DNA from: Pseudomonas sp. CC120222-01a
GTDB taxonomy: Bacteria > Pseudomonadota > Gammaproteobacteria > Pseudomonadales > Pseudomonadaceae
Reading direction: 5' to 3'
Length of the DNA: 64,000 bases
Assembly: GCF_003097235.1 (NCBI RefSeq)
Contig: NZ_QEQQ01000002.1
Coordinates: 248,001 to 312,000, forward strand
Part shown: in pieces, positions 17,301 to 27,137 of the stretch
Numbering within the stretch: the first letter of the stretch is position 1
How the letters are laid out: each line of letters begins with the position of its first letter
Program-made: the position numbers and the translations under genes
Notes under the pieces: model-generated
Seen by the model: the letters and a program-made list of their open reading frames with translations, nothing else
Database searches by the model: none
Told to the model about the DNA's origin: nothing

Positions 17301-19921
17301 TGGGCCGGGCTTAGCACCTCGAATAGCGCGGCAAACATCGATGGCAACACCGGGCCGTCTGCTACGGCGGTATCGACGTGGCTGACCAGGTAACCCGCTT
17401 GCAGGCTGAAGATGGTTTTGCCCGGCGCATCGGGTGTGCTACCGACGGTGTCGACCTGAAACGGACTCAGCTGTCGCGCCAGCGTAATGCCAGTGTCGGC
17501 TTGCCAACCCGGCAGGTGCTCCAGGCTATGTAACACCAGTCGATCACTGTCCCAGTTGCGTGGCCCTTCCAGATAGAGCCCTTCATAGGTGCGGCTGAGG
17601 CGGATCTGCTGCTGGTAGACGCGAATTTCTTCGGCCATGCGCACAGGTACCGTTGCTTGTGACAGTGCCCTCCACTCCTCAAGGGAGGCGTTGCGCAACA
17701 ACTCGTCGACAACCGGCGTCGGCAGGCCTGGGTAGCGCTGCGCGATGACACGCGCTTGGGGCCATTCGCTGGCAGGGAGGTGGTCGTAGCGAACCTGGAA
17801 TTCGGCGTGCCGGTCGCCTGGCCATTGATCGAGCGCCCGATCCAGCTCGAAGCGGGCCATGGTGTCTTCGAGCAGGGCCGGGAGCCGCAGGTTGTCACTG
17901 ACAGCCCGGCGCAGAACGTCCTCTTCGATGCCGCAGATGCTCAGGATGCGCGTGGCAGTCTGATCATCGAAGCGGCTGCTGAGGTGACCGCAGCGGCGGA
18001 ACAGCTTCAACTGCGGCCAGAGCGCGGGATTTTCCGCTGGCAGCAACCAGGCCCCGGCACCGTTCTGCTGTACCGCAGGCTGATAGCCATTGTCAGCGTG
18101 CACCGGCTGCAAGCGGTATTCGCTGGCATCAGCTAAGTGCCGAACCGAGTAGGCCCTGTCTTCGATGGCAAGCCAGGTCTTGCCTTGGTGGTGATGCAGG
18201 CCCAATGCGTCCGGCCTGCTATCGGCCGGCAGCACAACGTCATGGGCAAAGGGCTGCAAGTCTGGCCGCCAGAGGCGCTGGCTACCATCGGCAAGCTCGA
18301 CGGTGTCGAGTTCTTCGATGAACGAGGGTGACTCCACGGCAATCCGCTGCACCGCGGGCTGGGCGTCCGCTGCGCCTGTGGCGCCCAAGGCGGCGATGAG
18401 GGCGGCGTTTTCCACCACATCCATCAGGTAGGCAAAGGCCTGCTCGCGCTCGCCATCGCTCCAGCTTGCCAGTCCCTCGTAGACCTCATGGCCAAGCTGC
18501 AGCACTGTCAGGCCCAGCATCAAAGGCGCAAGCCCCGGGATGAAAAAGGCGCCGATGTTCAGGCTGCCCAATACCACGGACTCGAAGTAGGCCCGAGTCC
18601 TGTCGAGGCTGTCCTGGTCTTTCGAGGCTGTCGGCACGGCGTGGAATAACCCGTCGTCCCTGAGGCGCTGCAGGCGCTGGGTGACCAGTTCGTCCACAAA
18701 AGGCTGGGTAAATGGCTGTACGTGGAGGGTGATCCGGGCATTCGGGTCAGCCATGCGCTCCTTGAAGCCTTTCGCCGGGTTCCAGGTGTAGGGCTCAAGC
18801 GTGTCCCTGAGGCTGGCGAGAAAAGCGGACTTTTCACGTTCAGGAACCAGCCGCAGGTGTTCAGGGCGGCGAAGGGCGGGCATCTGGGCCAGCAAGAATG
18901 CTTCGGCATCCGCCCGGCTGGCGTGCGCTGTCAGTGGTTCCGGCATCCCCGGTAAGTAGATTACCAGCCAGCCGCCATACGGGAAGGTGGGCGGCGTAAA
19001 CCGTCCGCCGCCGGAGAAGCCGGGAGCGGCGACACCCAATACAGCAGCCCCGGTCAGCGTGGCGCGTAGCAGGCTGAGGCGCGAGCACAATATCGGTCGC
19101 CCCTGGTAGGTTGCCTTGCCATCGACGGCCAGTTGGAGCAGTGCGTCATGGCTGGCCTTGTCGATCGCACCCTGTAGATAGGCGCGCTGGACATGCAAGC
19201 GGAAGGTGGACAGTTCGGCGTGGCTGAAAACCTCCGGGGCCGCTTGATCGCCTGCAGCGGGCGTCGAGGTGAGGAGCGAATCGATCAGTTTCTGGTACTG
19301 ACCGCCAATATCCAGTTCACGCACCATTGCCGCGAACTCCTCGGCAACAATGGGCAACTGCTTTATCGATGAGGAAATGATGCTGACTTTGTTGCTGTCC
19401 AAGACCAGCGATCTGTTGCCGCCTGCTTCCAGGCCCCCAGCCTCTGCCTCGAATGCCTCGAAGTTCTGCAATGCCCAATGCAGCAGGGACTGCGTGGCCA
19501 GCTTCACGGCGCGATCGCTGCTGACCAGCGGATCGCCGTCCATCACCTCTTTGTAAGTGGCAGCTTTGCTGACATTCAGCAGGTAGGTTGCGCTGACATC
19601 GAGGTGCTGGCCAAAGCGCTGGCTGATTGCCTCGGTCAACAGTCCGGCCGCGAACGGCTCGAGCGCTGGCAAGCTTGCCAGCAGTGCGTGCAACCGGTCC
19701 TCCGCCTGCCTGTGGGTGCCATACTGCTGCACCAGTTGCCGGGCGATTTCAGGCTCGGCCTGGCAGGCTTGCTCGAACGGGAGGTCTCGCCGGCCTGCAG
19801 CATCGCGCATCAGTCGGTGCTCTGCGGCGTGAAGCCCGGCAACCCAGGCGGGCAATTTGCTGGCGATCAGGTTTTGTGGGTGGCCAGTGTCGGGGATTGG
19901 GTGTCGCGCTGATTCGATCAT
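14381..19921 (-). CDS. Giant DUF6543-like / leucine-rich-repeat / NEL-type E3 ubiquitin ligase domain protein
   Basis: This 1846-residue protein has no N-terminal signal peptide. The N-terminal half (about 1-640) resembles the dermonecrotic-toxin-like DUF6543 region: a helical start, a WLVIYLPGMPEPL segment near 320, and a hydrophobic stretch at about 450-480. It also has a G-L-H-x-x-x-G-K-x-W module near 567. Leucine-rich repeats occupy about 1040-1240 and 1347-1515 (HLRRLDLSGNRLS, PLDMLDLSDNQLSELPEFV). The C-terminal part (about 1540-1846) fits the NEL fold of IpaH/SspH/SlrP ligases, with Cys1653-x-Asp1655 in TCHDGALLVF as the candidate catalytic motif and AxRFAQIEEDY-type helices after it. 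GAGG lies 6 bases before the ATG. No secretion or immunity gene is adjacent. A host-targeted effector is likely, but this is inference. Confidence 0.75.
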   Translation of the reverse strand: MIESARHPIPDTGHPQNLIASKLPAWVAGLHAAEHRLMRDAAGRRDLPFEQACQAEPEIARQLVQQYGTHRQAEDRLHALLASLPALEPFAAGLLTEAISQRFGQHLDVSATYLLNVSKAATYKEVMDGDPLVSSDRAVKLATQSLLHWALQNFEAFEAEAGGLEAGGNRSLVLDSNKVSIISSSIKQLPIVAEEFAAMVRELDIGGQYQKLIDSLLTSTPAAGDQAAPEVFSHAELSTFRLHVQRAYLQGAIDKASHDALLQLAVDGKATYQGRPILCSRLSLLRATLTGAAVLGVAAPGFSGGGRFTPPTFPYGGWLVIYLPGMPEPLTAHASRADAEAFLLAQMPALRRPEHLRLVPEREKSAFLASLRDTLEPYTWNPAKGFKERMADPNARITLHVQPFTQPFVDELVTQRLQRLRDDGLFHAVPTASKDQDSLDRTRAYFESVVLGSLNIGAFFIPGLAPLMLGLTVLQLGHEVYEGLASWSDGEREQAFAYLMDVVENAALIAALGATGAADAQPAVQRIAVESPSFIEELDTVELADGSQRLWRPDLQPFAHDVVLPADSRPDALGLHHHQGKTWLAIEDRAYSVRHLADASEYRLQPVHADNGYQPAVQQNGAGAWLLPAENPALWPQLKLFRRCGHLSSRFDDQTATRILSICGIEEDVLRRAVSDNLRLPALLEDTMARFELDRALDQWPGDRHAEFQVRYDHLPASEWPQARVIAQRYPGLPTPVVDELLRNASLEEWRALSQATVPVRMAEEIRVYQQQIRLSRTYEGLYLEGPRNWDSDRLVLHSLEHLPGWQADTGITLARQLSPFQVDTVGSTPDAPGKTIFSLQAGYLVSHVDTAVADGPVLPSMFAALFEVLSPAQRAALGVESAADLRGLIQRTPLLPRATTRKLLGMQPVRPGYRSPMRLADGRLGYPLGGSRARTGSVSRHNLLARIRQLGQAAPQPRPAEQILTALENQQLTRAHIDDLLQDLSSQHRQLQRQLTDWRDLATLLHRQTPDELQRLMDAISQHWYDRAFLPPNETPPPLRLERLSLLDFPLNLPERFTASVTDLQLVDSEPQAFAGWSQHAPQLTSLLRQFGHLRSLQVSRSYLANAHPSPFQFSLPVIAQHLPQLESLGLINQNLSVSSTDIDSLAGLEHLRRLDLSGNRLSEQYTPNFDELTLDFLGLDRVALDHWPDGLGRNSMAQIRHLSLRDNHITLLPDFLLEGRISLAEHAHIDLQGNAILDQHLLRILLSEQARATCFQLDQPAELRQYLAEQLQLRRQLHEFVDNYVNASGSTSTPSQAVLTSRTRIATALNEFWQHQEMGNTHAPLRLTGVALEHMPSRLPSFFSERVGNLTLEAVSGVTAQLDSMLAQFPNVTRLTIDGYTNAQASLPSALLRLPRLTDLALRNIGLQIDEQLLAGLARLHGLQSLDLGGNRLAEIAHAPGELRSLRRLDLNDMNLSQWPAWVNDLLPLDMLDLSDNQLSELPEFVLSNLESGFPITSIQLFNNPISDQTYLRARTSSDSQHSFTFAMDVPDHLTDSSDDGLPFGHFHIPLLDPAGDRPNLNDWLLGSDVENEAMRSCWKQLEEEGNAANLLALVGRLRQSGPYSNVSTRVAFSQRVRQVLVKAAVDSVDRAVLNLQASEALLQESGDLTCHDGALLVFQDIELFIANQRLEVAQEETENNRYLELRRLFRLHALDEVAKSEAGARDVAEVQLTYRRELNATLQLGLPDDNLRYAVNTSLDELIYAEQEVQRGELGEAFLDFAAGNERWVAQLRLTHAARFAQIEEDYQAQVLALPEQYPDTPLEQLSPQFEALERSRRTRERRLVRELTSFANPERKPRSSSQ

Positions 19922-20069
19922 GATGAGCCTCGCATTTGTCGAAGGCTTCGATGCTATTCAGCACAACAGGCAGCCGTGCATAACATGATCTCGCCGTAGA
20001 CACATGCTCAAAGCGCAATTCAGGTTTATGATGGCCCTCGGCCGACCCAAACCTCACACGGAGTGCGCA

Positions 20070-21041
20070 ATGCAGACCCTGTACCCGCAGATCAAACCCT
20101 ACGCCCGGCATGATCTGGCCGTGGAAGCGCCGCATGTGTTGTATGTCGATGAAAGCGGCTCGCCGGAAGGTCTGCCCGTGGTGTTCATCCACGGTGGCCC
20201 GGGCGCGGGTTGTGATGCCCAGAGCCGTTGCTACTTCGACCCCAACCTGTACCGCATCATCACCTTCGACCAGCGCGGTTGTGGGCGCTCCACGCCGCAC
20301 GCGAGCCTGGAGAACAACACCACCTGGCACCTGGTCGAGGACCTGGAGCGCATCCGCAAGCATCTCGGCATCGATAAATGGGTGCTGTTCGGCGGCTCCT
20401 GGGGTTCGACCCTGGCCCTGGCTTACGCCCAGACCCACCCCGAGCGCGTGCACGGCCTGATCCTGCGCGGCATCTTCCTGTGCCGCCCGCAGGAAATCGA
20501 ATGGTTCTACCAGGAAGGCGCCAGCCGTATGTTCCCGGACTACTGGCAGGACTACATTGCGCCGATCCCACCGGAAGAGCGCGGCGACCTGGTCAAGGCC
20601 TTCCACAAGCGCCTGACCGGCAACGACCAGATCGCCCAGATGCACGCGGCCAAGGCCTGGTCCACCTGGGAAGGCCGCACCGCCACGCTGCGCCCGAATC
20701 CGCTGGTGGTCGACCGCTTCTCCGAGCCACAGCGCGCGCTGTCGATCGCCCGCATCGAATGCCACTACTTCATGAACAACGCGTTCCTGGAACCAGACCA
20801 GCTGATTCGCGACATGCCGAAGATCGCCCACCTGCCCGCGGTGATCGTGCATGGCCGTTACGACGTGATCTGCCCGTTGGACAACGCCTGGGCGCTGCAC
20901 CAGGCCTGGCCGAACAGCGAGCTGAAGGTCATCCGCGACGCCGGCCATGCCGCCTCCGAGCCAGGCATCACCGATGCCCTGGTGCGTGCAGCCGATCAGA
21001 TGGCCCGCCGTCTGCTTGACCTGCCGCTGGAAGAAGCATGA
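20070..21041 (+). CDS. pip: Proline iminopeptidase
   Basis: This 323-residue cytoplasmic alpha/beta hydrolase of family S33 releases N-terminal proline from peptides. HGGPGAGC (residues 41-48) forms the oxyanion region, and the nucleophile is Ser110 in [10 protein letters not shown]. The acid and base lie in HGRYDVICP and AGHAASEPG near the C-terminus. I chose the ATG at 20070 (MQTLYPQI) with ACACGGAG upstream; the longer frame start lacks a binding site. Its stop overlaps the dtd start (ATGA). Confidence 0.95.
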   Translation: MQTLYPQIKPYARHDLAVEAPHVLYVDESGSPEGLPVVFIHGGPGAGCDAQSRCYFDPNLYRIITFDQRGCGRSTPHASLENNTTWHLVEDLERIRKHLGIDKWVLFGGSWGSTLALAYAQTHPERVHGLILRGIFLCRPQEIEWFYQEGASRMFPDYWQDYIAPIPPEERGDLVKAFHKRLTGNDQIAQMHAAKAWSTWEGRTATLRPNPLVVDRFSEPQRALSIARIECHYFMNNAFLEPDQLIRDMPKIAHLPAVIVHGRYDVICPLDNAWALHQAWPNSELKVIRDAGHAASEPGITDALVRAADQMARRLLDLPLEEA

Positions 21042-21475
21042 GGGGTTTGCTGCAACGCGTGCGTGGCGCACGCGTGGAGGTCGGCGGGGAAATCGTCGGT
21101 GCCATTGACCAGGGGTTGCTGGTGCTGGTGGCCGTCGAGCCTGAAGATACCCGTGAGCATGCCGATAAACTGTTGCACAAGCTGCTGAACTATCGGGTAT
21201 TCAGCGACGATCAGGGCAAGATGAACCTGTCGCTCAAGGATGTCGGTGGCGGCTTGCTGCTGGTGTCCCAGTTCACCCTGGCGGCTGACACCCGCAGCGG
21301 CATGCGCCCGAGCTTTTCGACCGCCGCGCCACCAGCGCTCGGGGCCGAATTGTTCGACTATCTTTTGAGCAAGGCGCGCGGCCAGCATGCCGATGTGGCG
21401 AGCGGGCGATTCGGCGCAGACATGCAGGTGCACCTGGTCAATGATGGCCCGGTGACATTCTTGTTACAAATATGA
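21038..21475 (+). CDS. dtd: D-aminoacyl-tRNA deacylase
   Basis: This 145-residue enzyme hydrolyses D-aminoacyl-tRNAs and mischarged Gly-tRNA in the cytoplasm. Both family motifs are present: SQFTLAAD (about residues 78-85) and the C-terminal cross-subunit NDGPVTF motif, whose Gly-Pro gives chiral selectivity. The start overlaps the pip stop by 4 bases. A strong hairpin follows the stop, closing the pip-dtd operon. Confidence 0.96.
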   Translation: MRGLLQRVRGARVEVGGEIVGAIDQGLLVLVAVEPEDTREHADKLLHKLLNYRVFSDDQGKMNLSLKDVGGGLLLVSQFTLAADTRSGMRPSFSTAAPPALGAELFDYLLSKARGQHADVASGRFGADMQVHLVNDGPVTFLLQI

Positions 21476-21481
21476 GGTCGA

Positions 21482-21515
21482 AAAACCCTTTGTTTATAGG
21501 AAAACAAGGGGTTTT
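21482..21515. terminator. Terminator after dtd
   Basis: A 14-bp stem pairs AAAACCCTTTGTTT with AAACAAGGGGTTTT, with one G-U pair and a 6-base loop. The right arm ends in TTTT. It lies 7 bases after the dtd stop and works as a Rho-independent terminator. The A-run on the other side would also allow termination in the opposite direction. Confidence 0.85.
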
Positions 21516-21738
21516 GTACGATAAATAGTTGGTCCACACTGATGCGTTGTAACGCATCCTGCTGGATAATCGCGCGCTGCGTGAGCCTGCGTTCGCAGGT
21601 TCGTTTCACTCTGACTCGAGCATTGTCTGGACCTGTTTGGGGAATCATTACGCCCTCATGGGGTCCGAACAGTGCTCGCCAACCCGGCATTTGTCGCTGG
21701 CCGTTGGTTTCATGATCTGTTTTCGGCGAGGGTTGCTC

Positions 21739-23475
21739 GTGATTGTTAGTCCCCAAAAAGCATCAAGAATCCCCGGCACCGGGCTGCGCAAGGCGCTGAT
21801 GGCCAGTGTGGCACTGGTCGGCCTGATGAGCGCGGGCCAGCTGTGGGCATTCAATCTTGACGATGTTGCAGCCAAGGCAAAGGATCTGGCCGGCCAGAAA
21901 TACGAAGCACCGAAGAGCAATCTGCCTGCTGCCTTCCGCGACATGAAGTTCGCGGACTACCAGAAGATCCACTTCCTGCAGGAAAAGGCCGAGTGGGCCA
22001 AGGACAAGACCCCGTTCAAGCTGTCCTTCTACCACCAGGGCATGCACTTCGACACACCGGTGAAGATCAACGAGATCACCGCCACTAATGTCGAGGAAAT
22101 CAAGTACGACTCGAGCCGCTTCGAGTTCGGTGACGTGCCGCACGACCCGGAAACCGTCAAGAACCTCGGTTACGCCGGCTTCCGCGTGCTTTACCCGATC
22201 AACAAGGCCGACAAGCAGGACGAGATCATGACCCTGCTGGGGGCCAGCTATTTCCGCGTGGTCGGCAAGGGCCATGTGTACGGCCTGTCGGCCCGTGGCC
22301 TGGCCATCGACACCGCGCTGCCGTCGGGTGAAGAATTCCCGCGTTTCACCGAGTTCTGGGTCGAGAAGCCCAAGCCTGCCGATAAGCACCTGGTGATCTA
22401 CGCCCTGCTGGATTCGCCACGTTCCACCGGCGCCTACAAGCTGATCCTGCGCCCGGGCACCGACACCGTGGTCGACGTGCAGTCGCGCGTGTTCCTGCGT
22501 GACCAGGTCAGCCGCCTGGGTATCGCCCCGCTGACCAGCATGTTCCTGTTCGGCCCCAACCAGCCGTCCAAGGTGCTGAACTATCGCCCGGCCCTGCATG
22601 ACTCCGAGGGCCTGTCGATCCATGCCGGTAACGGCGAGTGGCTGTGGCGCCCGCTGAACAACCCGAAACACCTGGCCGTGAGCAACTTCAGCGTCGAGAA
22701 CCCGCGTGGTTTCGGCCTGATGCAGCGTCAACGCGCCTTCAGTGACTTCGAAGACCTCGACGACAACTACCAGAAGCGCCCGAGCGCCTGGATCGAGCCG
22801 AAGGGTGACTGGGGCAAGGGCACCGTCGACCTGGTCGAGATCCCGACTGCCGACGAGACCAACGACAACATCGTTGCCTTCTGGAGCCCGGAGAAGCTGC
22901 CTGAGCCAGGCAAGCCGTTCGAATACGCCTACCGCCTGCACTGGACCATCGACGAGCAGCAGTTCCAGGCACCTGACCTGGGCTGGGTCAAGCAGACCCT
23001 GCGTTCCACCGGTGACGTCAAGCAATCCAACCTGATCCGCCAGCCAGACGGTAGCGTCGCCTTCCTGGTCGACTTCGCCGGCCCGGCCCTTGCCGCCCTG
23101 CCGGAAGACACCCCGGTGCGCAGCCAGATCAGCGTTGGCGACAACGCCGAGGTGGTCGAGAACAATCTGCGCTATAACCCGGAGACCAAGGGCTGGCGCC
23201 TGACCCTGCGCTTGAAGGTCAAGGAAGCCAACAAGTCCACCGAAATGCGCGCTGCGCTGGTGCGTGACGTGCCGGTCGAGCCGGCCAAGCCTGCTGCTGA
23301 AGCCAAGCAGGAAAAGGCCGCGGCCAAGCACGCCAAGCATGAGAAGACCGCCAAGGCGGAACCAGCCAAGGCCGAACAACCTGCCGCCGATGCGGCGCCC
23401 ACCAACGGGACCCCGGCCACCACTGAAAAAGTGCTGACCGAGACCTGGAGCTATCAGTTGCCTGCCGATGAGTAA
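21739..23475 (+). CDS. opgG: Periplasmic glucan biosynthesis protein G
   Basis: The protein has 578 residues, with a signal peptide of about 37 residues ending LWA before FNLDD. OpgG is the periplasmic protein needed to build and branch osmoregulated periplasmic glucans together with OpgH. The body (about 45-510) shows the MdoG fold segments [12 protein letters not shown] and [13 protein letters not shown]. An Ala/Lys/Glu-rich tail of about 60 residues follows (about 515-575), which is long and low in complexity. The GTG at 21739 with GCGAGGG upstream gives the expected signal peptide. The 3' end overlaps opgH by 8 bases. Confidence 0.92.
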   Translation: MIVSPQKASRIPGTGLRKALMASVALVGLMSAGQLWAFNLDDVAAKAKDLAGQKYEAPKSNLPAAFRDMKFADYQKIHFLQEKAEWAKDKTPFKLSFYHQGMHFDTPVKINEITATNVEEIKYDSSRFEFGDVPHDPETVKNLGYAGFRVLYPINKADKQDEIMTLLGASYFRVVGKGHVYGLSARGLAIDTALPSGEEFPRFTEFWVEKPKPADKHLVIYALLDSPRSTGAYKLILRPGTDTVVDVQSRVFLRDQVSRLGIAPLTSMFLFGPNQPSKVLNYRPALHDSEGLSIHAGNGEWLWRPLNNPKHLAVSNFSVENPRGFGLMQRQRAFSDFEDLDDNYQKRPSAWIEPKGDWGKGTVDLVEIPTADETNDNIVAFWSPEKLPEPGKPFEYAYRLHWTIDEQQFQAPDLGWVKQTLRSTGDVKQSNLIRQPDGSVAFLVDFAGPALAALPEDTPVRSQISVGDNAEVVENNLRYNPETKGWRLTLRLKVKEANKSTEMRAALVRDVPVEPAKPAAEAKQEKAAAKHAKHEKTAKAEPAKAEQPAADAAPTNGTPATTEKVLTETWSYQLPADE

Positions 23476-26041
23476 CTCAAGCGCAAGGCCGGAATCGCTT
23501 GGCGAATACCTGGCCCACCTCCCACTGAGCGATGAGCAGCGCGCGGAACTCGCCAGCTGCACCTCGTTCAGTGAGCTGCACCAACGCCTGGCGGCCAACC
23601 CGGCCGCCAGCACCACCGAGGCCGTGCAGGCCTCGGTCGGCCCGCGCCTGACCGTGGGCAGCGCCGCCGAGCTGGAAGACGCCGAGATGCTCGGTGTCGA
23701 CGGCAGCGGCCGCCTGTGCCTGAAGATCGCGCCGCCGATCAAGCGCACCAAGGTCGTGCCCGAGCCATGGCGCACCAACGTGCTGATCCGCCTGTGGCGG
23801 CGCATGACCGGTCGCACCAACGCCCCGCAGCCGCCCAAGCGCGAGCTGCCCGCAGCGCGCTGGCGCACGGTCGGTTCGATCCGCCGCTACATCCTGCTCG
23901 CCCTGATGATCGGCCAGACCGTCGTCGCCGGCTGGTACATGAAGGGCATCCTGCCGTACCAGGGCTGGTCGTTCGTCGACCTGAACGAAATCGTCAACCA
24001 GCCGCTGTGGGACACCGTGGTGCAGGTTTGGCCGTATGCCTTGCAGACGTCCATCCTGGTGCTGTTCGGTATCCTCTTCTGCTGGGTTTCGGCAGGCTTC
24101 TGGACCGCGCTGATGGGCTTCCTCGAGCTGCTCACCGGGCGTGACAAATACAAGATTTCGGGTAGCAGTGCCGGTAACGAGCCGATTGCCCCCGAGGCGC
24201 GTACCGCGCTGGTGATGCCGATCTGCAACGAAGACGTGCCGCGCGTGTTCGCAGGCCTGCGGGCGACCTTCGAGTCGGTGGCGGCCAGCGGCAACCTCGA
24301 CCGTTTCGACTTCTTCGTGCTCAGCGACACCAACGACACCGACATCGCCGTGGCCGAGCAACAGGCCTGGCTGGACGTGTGCCGCGAAACCAAGGGCTTC
24401 GGCCGCATCTTCTACCGCCGCCGCCGTCGCCGCGTGAAGCGCAAGAGCGGCAACCTCGACGACTTCTGCCGTCGCTGGGGTGGCGAATACAAGTACATGG
24501 TCGTGCTCGACGCCGACAGCGTCATGAGCGGCGAATGCCTGAGCAGCCTGGTGCGCCTGATGGAGGCCAACCCGGACGCCGGCATCATCCAGACCGGGCC
24601 GAAAGCCTCGGGCATGGACACCCTGTATGCGCGCATGCAGCAGTTCGCCACCCGCGTGTACGGCCCGCTGTTCACCGCCGGCTTGCACTTCTGGCAGCTG
24701 GGCGAGTCGCACTACTGGGGCCACAACGCGATCATCCGCATGAAGCCGTTCATCGAGCACTGCGCCCTGGCGCCGTTGCCGGGCAAGGGCGCGTTCGCCG
24801 GGGCCATTCTCTCCCACGACTTCGTCGAAGCCGCGCTGATGCGCCGTGCCGGCTGGGGCGTGTGGATTGCCTATGACCTGCCGGGCAGCTACGAAGAGCT
24901 GCCGCCGAACCTGCTCGACGAGCTCAAGCGCGACCGCCGCTGGTGCCACGGCAACCTGATGAACTTCCGCCTGTTCCTGGTCAAGGGCATGCACCCGGTG
25001 CACCGTGCGGTGTTCCTCACTGGCGTGATGTCTTACCTGTCGGCGCCGCTTTGGTTCCTGTTCCTGGTGCTGTCGACCGCGCTGCTGGCAACCAACACCC
25101 TGATGGAGCCGCAGTACTTCATCGAGCCGTATCAGCTCTACCCGCTGTGGCCGCAGTGGCACCCGGAAAAAGCCGTGGCGCTGTTCTCCACCACCATCGT
25201 GCTGCTGTTCCTGCCCAAGCTGCTCAGCGTCATCCTGATCTGGGCCAAGGGCGCGGTCGAGTTCGGCGGGCGCATCAAGGTTACCCTGTCGATGCTGATG
25301 GAGATGCTGTTCTCCATGCTGCTGGCGCCGGTTCGGATGATCTTCCACACTCGCTTCGTGCTGGCCGCGTTCCTCGGCTGGGCGGCGACCTGGAACTCGC
25401 CGCAGCGTGATGACGACTCCACTCCGTGGAGCGAAGCGCTGCGTCGCCATGGTCCGCAGACCCTGCTGGGCTTCGCCTGGGCCGGGCTGGTGGCCTGGCT
25501 GAACCCGAGCTTCCTGTGGTGGCTGGCGCCAATTGTCGGCTCGCTGGTGCTGTCGATCCCGGTATCGGTCATCTCCAGCCGCACGCGCCTGGGCCTGGCG
25601 GCCAAGGACGAGAAGCTGTTCCTCATTCCCGAGGAATACGCGACGCCGCAGGAGCTGCTGGCCACCGACCAGTACACCCACGAGAACCGCTGGCATGCTT
25701 TGCATGACGGCTTCGTGCGTGCAGTGGTCGACCCACGGCAGAACGCCCTGGCCTGCGCCATGGCCACTGCCCGTCACGGTCAGGCCGCGCCGATCGAAGC
25801 GCTGCGTGCCGAGCGCGTGGCCAAGGCCATGGAGGTCGGGCCGAAAGGGCTGGACCTCAACACCCGCCTGGCCTTGCTCAGCGACCCGGTCGCCTTGAGC
25901 CGCCTGCACGAGCGGGTCTGGGCCGAGCACAATGCGGCGTGGATCGATGTGTGGCGTGCCTCGATCAAGAACGACCCGCATTCGCCGCTGCTGCCGCTGC
26001 ATCCGGAGAATGAAGGCCAACCGGCACTCGTCGGCGCCTGA
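23468..26041 (+). CDS. opgH: Membrane glucosyltransferase for periplasmic glucans
   Basis: This 857-residue inner-membrane GT2 glycosyltransferase polymerises beta-linked glucose from UDP-glucose and moves the chain to the periplasm. A membrane helix lies at about residues 141-160, and a large cytoplasmic catalytic domain spans about 235-500. That domain holds VLDADS near 347 and the RDRRW motif near 488 (the acceptor-side R-x-x-R-W type). Four or more helices follow between about 515 and 720. It is translationally coupled to opgG by an 8-base overlap. A 23-bp perfect hairpin follows the stop. Confidence 0.95.
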   Translation: MSNSSARPESLGEYLAHLPLSDEQRAELASCTSFSELHQRLAANPAASTTEAVQASVGPRLTVGSAAELEDAEMLGVDGSGRLCLKIAPPIKRTKVVPEPWRTNVLIRLWRRMTGRTNAPQPPKRELPAARWRTVGSIRRYILLALMIGQTVVAGWYMKGILPYQGWSFVDLNEIVNQPLWDTVVQVWPYALQTSILVLFGILFCWVSAGFWTALMGFLELLTGRDKYKISGSSAGNEPIAPEARTALVMPICNEDVPRVFAGLRATFESVAASGNLDRFDFFVLSDTNDTDIAVAEQQAWLDVCRETKGFGRIFYRRRRRRVKRKSGNLDDFCRRWGGEYKYMVVLDADSVMSGECLSSLVRLMEANPDAGIIQTGPKASGMDTLYARMQQFATRVYGPLFTAGLHFWQLGESHYWGHNAIIRMKPFIEHCALAPLPGKGAFAGAILSHDFVEAALMRRAGWGVWIAYDLPGSYEELPPNLLDELKRDRRWCHGNLMNFRLFLVKGMHPVHRAVFLTGVMSYLSAPLWFLFLVLSTALLATNTLMEPQYFIEPYQLYPLWPQWHPEKAVALFSTTIVLLFLPKLLSVILIWAKGAVEFGGRIKVTLSMLMEMLFSMLLAPVRMIFHTRFVLAAFLGWAATWNSPQRDDDSTPWSEALRRHGPQTLLGFAWAGLVAWLNPSFLWWLAPIVGSLVLSIPVSVISSRTRLGLAAKDEKLFLIPEEYATPQELLATDQYTHENRWHALHDGFVRAVVDPRQNALACAMATARHGQAAPIEALRAERVAKAMEVGPKGLDLNTRLALLSDPVALSRLHERVWAEHNAAWIDVWRASIKNDPHSPLLPLHPENEGQPALVGA

Positions 26042-26049
26042 TAGGGCCT

Positions 26050-26103
26050 CTTCGCGGGCAAGCCCGCTCCCACACTGGGAGCGGGCTTGCCCGCGAAGCT
26101 TTT
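26050..26103. terminator. REP-derived hairpin terminator after opgH
   Basis: A perfect 23-bp inverted repeat has arms at 26050-26072 and 26076-26098, a 3-base loop and TTTT at 26100-26103. The arms are the P. putida REP type CTTCGCGGGCAAGCCCGCTC. Here the two arms are almost fused, so the pair forms a terminator-like hairpin. Confidence 0.8.
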
Positions 26104-26257
26104 AGGGCCTTCCCTCGATTTTGGCCAACAAAGTCCCCCCCGGCTCTAGGTCCGAGCGCCGCCATGCGTTAGCATCCCTCTCCGATAATCCGCATCGGCC
26201 GGCACGGCCATGCCAAGACAATAAGATTCGCTTCTTACTTTTCTAGGGGACTTGGTG

Positions 26258-27058
26258 ATGATCAAGAAATACCTTTCGCGACTGTTGGTCGGTGTTACCG
26301 CCCTGGTCGCCGTAACTGCGGCCCAGGCCGGCGCCATCGATGAGGCGGTCAAGCGCGGCACCCTGCGGGTGGGCATGGACCCAACCTACATGCCGTTCCA
26401 GATGACCAACAAGCGCGGCGAGATCATCGGCTTCGAAGTCGATATCCTCAAAGCCATGGCCAAATCCATGGGCGTGAAGTTCGAGGCTGTTTCCACCGCG
26501 TATGACGGCATCATCCCGGCCCTGCTGACCGACAAGTTCGACATGATCGGCAGCGGCATGACCCTGACCCAGGAACGCAACCTGCGCCTGAACTTCAGCG
26601 AACCCTTCATCGTGGTTGGCCAGACCCTGCTGATCCGCAAGGAGCTGGCGGGCGAGATCAAGTCGTACAAGGACCTGAATAACGAGAAGTACCGCCTGAC
26701 TTCCAAGCTCGGTACCACCGGTGAGATGGTGTCCAAGAAGCTGATCGGCAAAGCCAAGTACCACGGCTATGACAACGAGCAGGAAGCGGTGATGGACGTG
26801 GTCAACGGCAAGGCTGACGCCTTCGTCTACGACGCGCCGTACAACGTGGTGGCAGTCGAGAAGGCCGGCGCCGGCAAGCTGCTGTTCCTCGAAGAACCCT
26901 TCACCTACGAGCCGCTGGCCTTCGGCCTGAAGAAAGGCGACTACGACAGCATCAACTTCATCAACAACTTCCTGCACCAGATCAAGCATGACGGGACCTA
27001 CGATCGTATTCACGACAAGTGGTTCAAGAACAAGGACTGGCTGAAAGACATGGAATAA
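26258..27058 (+). CDS. Polar amino acid ABC transporter, periplasmic substrate-binding protein
   Basis: The protein has 266 residues, with a signal peptide cleaved near AAQA-GAIDE. The mature part is a type II periplasmic binding protein: RVGMDPTYMPFQ starts lobe 1, GFEVDILKAMAK follows, and a hinge stretch around YRLTSKLGTTGEMVSKK precedes lobe 2 with DAFVYDAPYN. The family binds polar amino acids such as glutamine, glutamate or arginine; the exact ligand cannot be read from sequence. ATG at 26258 is preferred over GTG 26255 and TTG 26252 because AGGGGA then lies 7 bases upstream. It forms an operon with the permease and ATPase. Confidence 0.92.
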   Translation: MIKKYLSRLLVGVTALVAVTAAQAGAIDEAVKRGTLRVGMDPTYMPFQMTNKRGEIIGFEVDILKAMAKSMGVKFEAVSTAYDGIIPALLTDKFDMIGSGMTLTQERNLRLNFSEPFIVVGQTLLIRKELAGEIKSYKDLNNEKYRLTSKLGTTGEMVSKKLIGKAKYHGYDNEQEAVMDVVNGKADAFVYDAPYNVVAVEKAGAGKLLFLEEPFTYEPLAFGLKKGDYDSINFINNFLHQIKHDGTYDRIHDKWFKNKDWLKDME

Positions 27059-27137
27059 GGCCCAGGCCACAAGCCCGGCTTTATGACCCCGACGCGCAGG
27101 CAAACCCTGCGCGTTCGCATTTACGGAAGTACCCCAC

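Noticed and set aside
21763..23868. 701-codon minus-strand frame
   Set aside because: Antisense to opgG-opgH with no domain or initiation signal.
23477..26020. 847-codon minus-strand frame
   Set aside because: Antisense to opgH; His/Gln/Arg-rich shadow translation.
26169..26257. Sigma-54 promoter before the ABC transporter (CGGCACGGCCATGCC)
   Set aside because: The GG-GC spacing is 9 rather than 10 bases, so it does not satisfy the -24/-12 rule.
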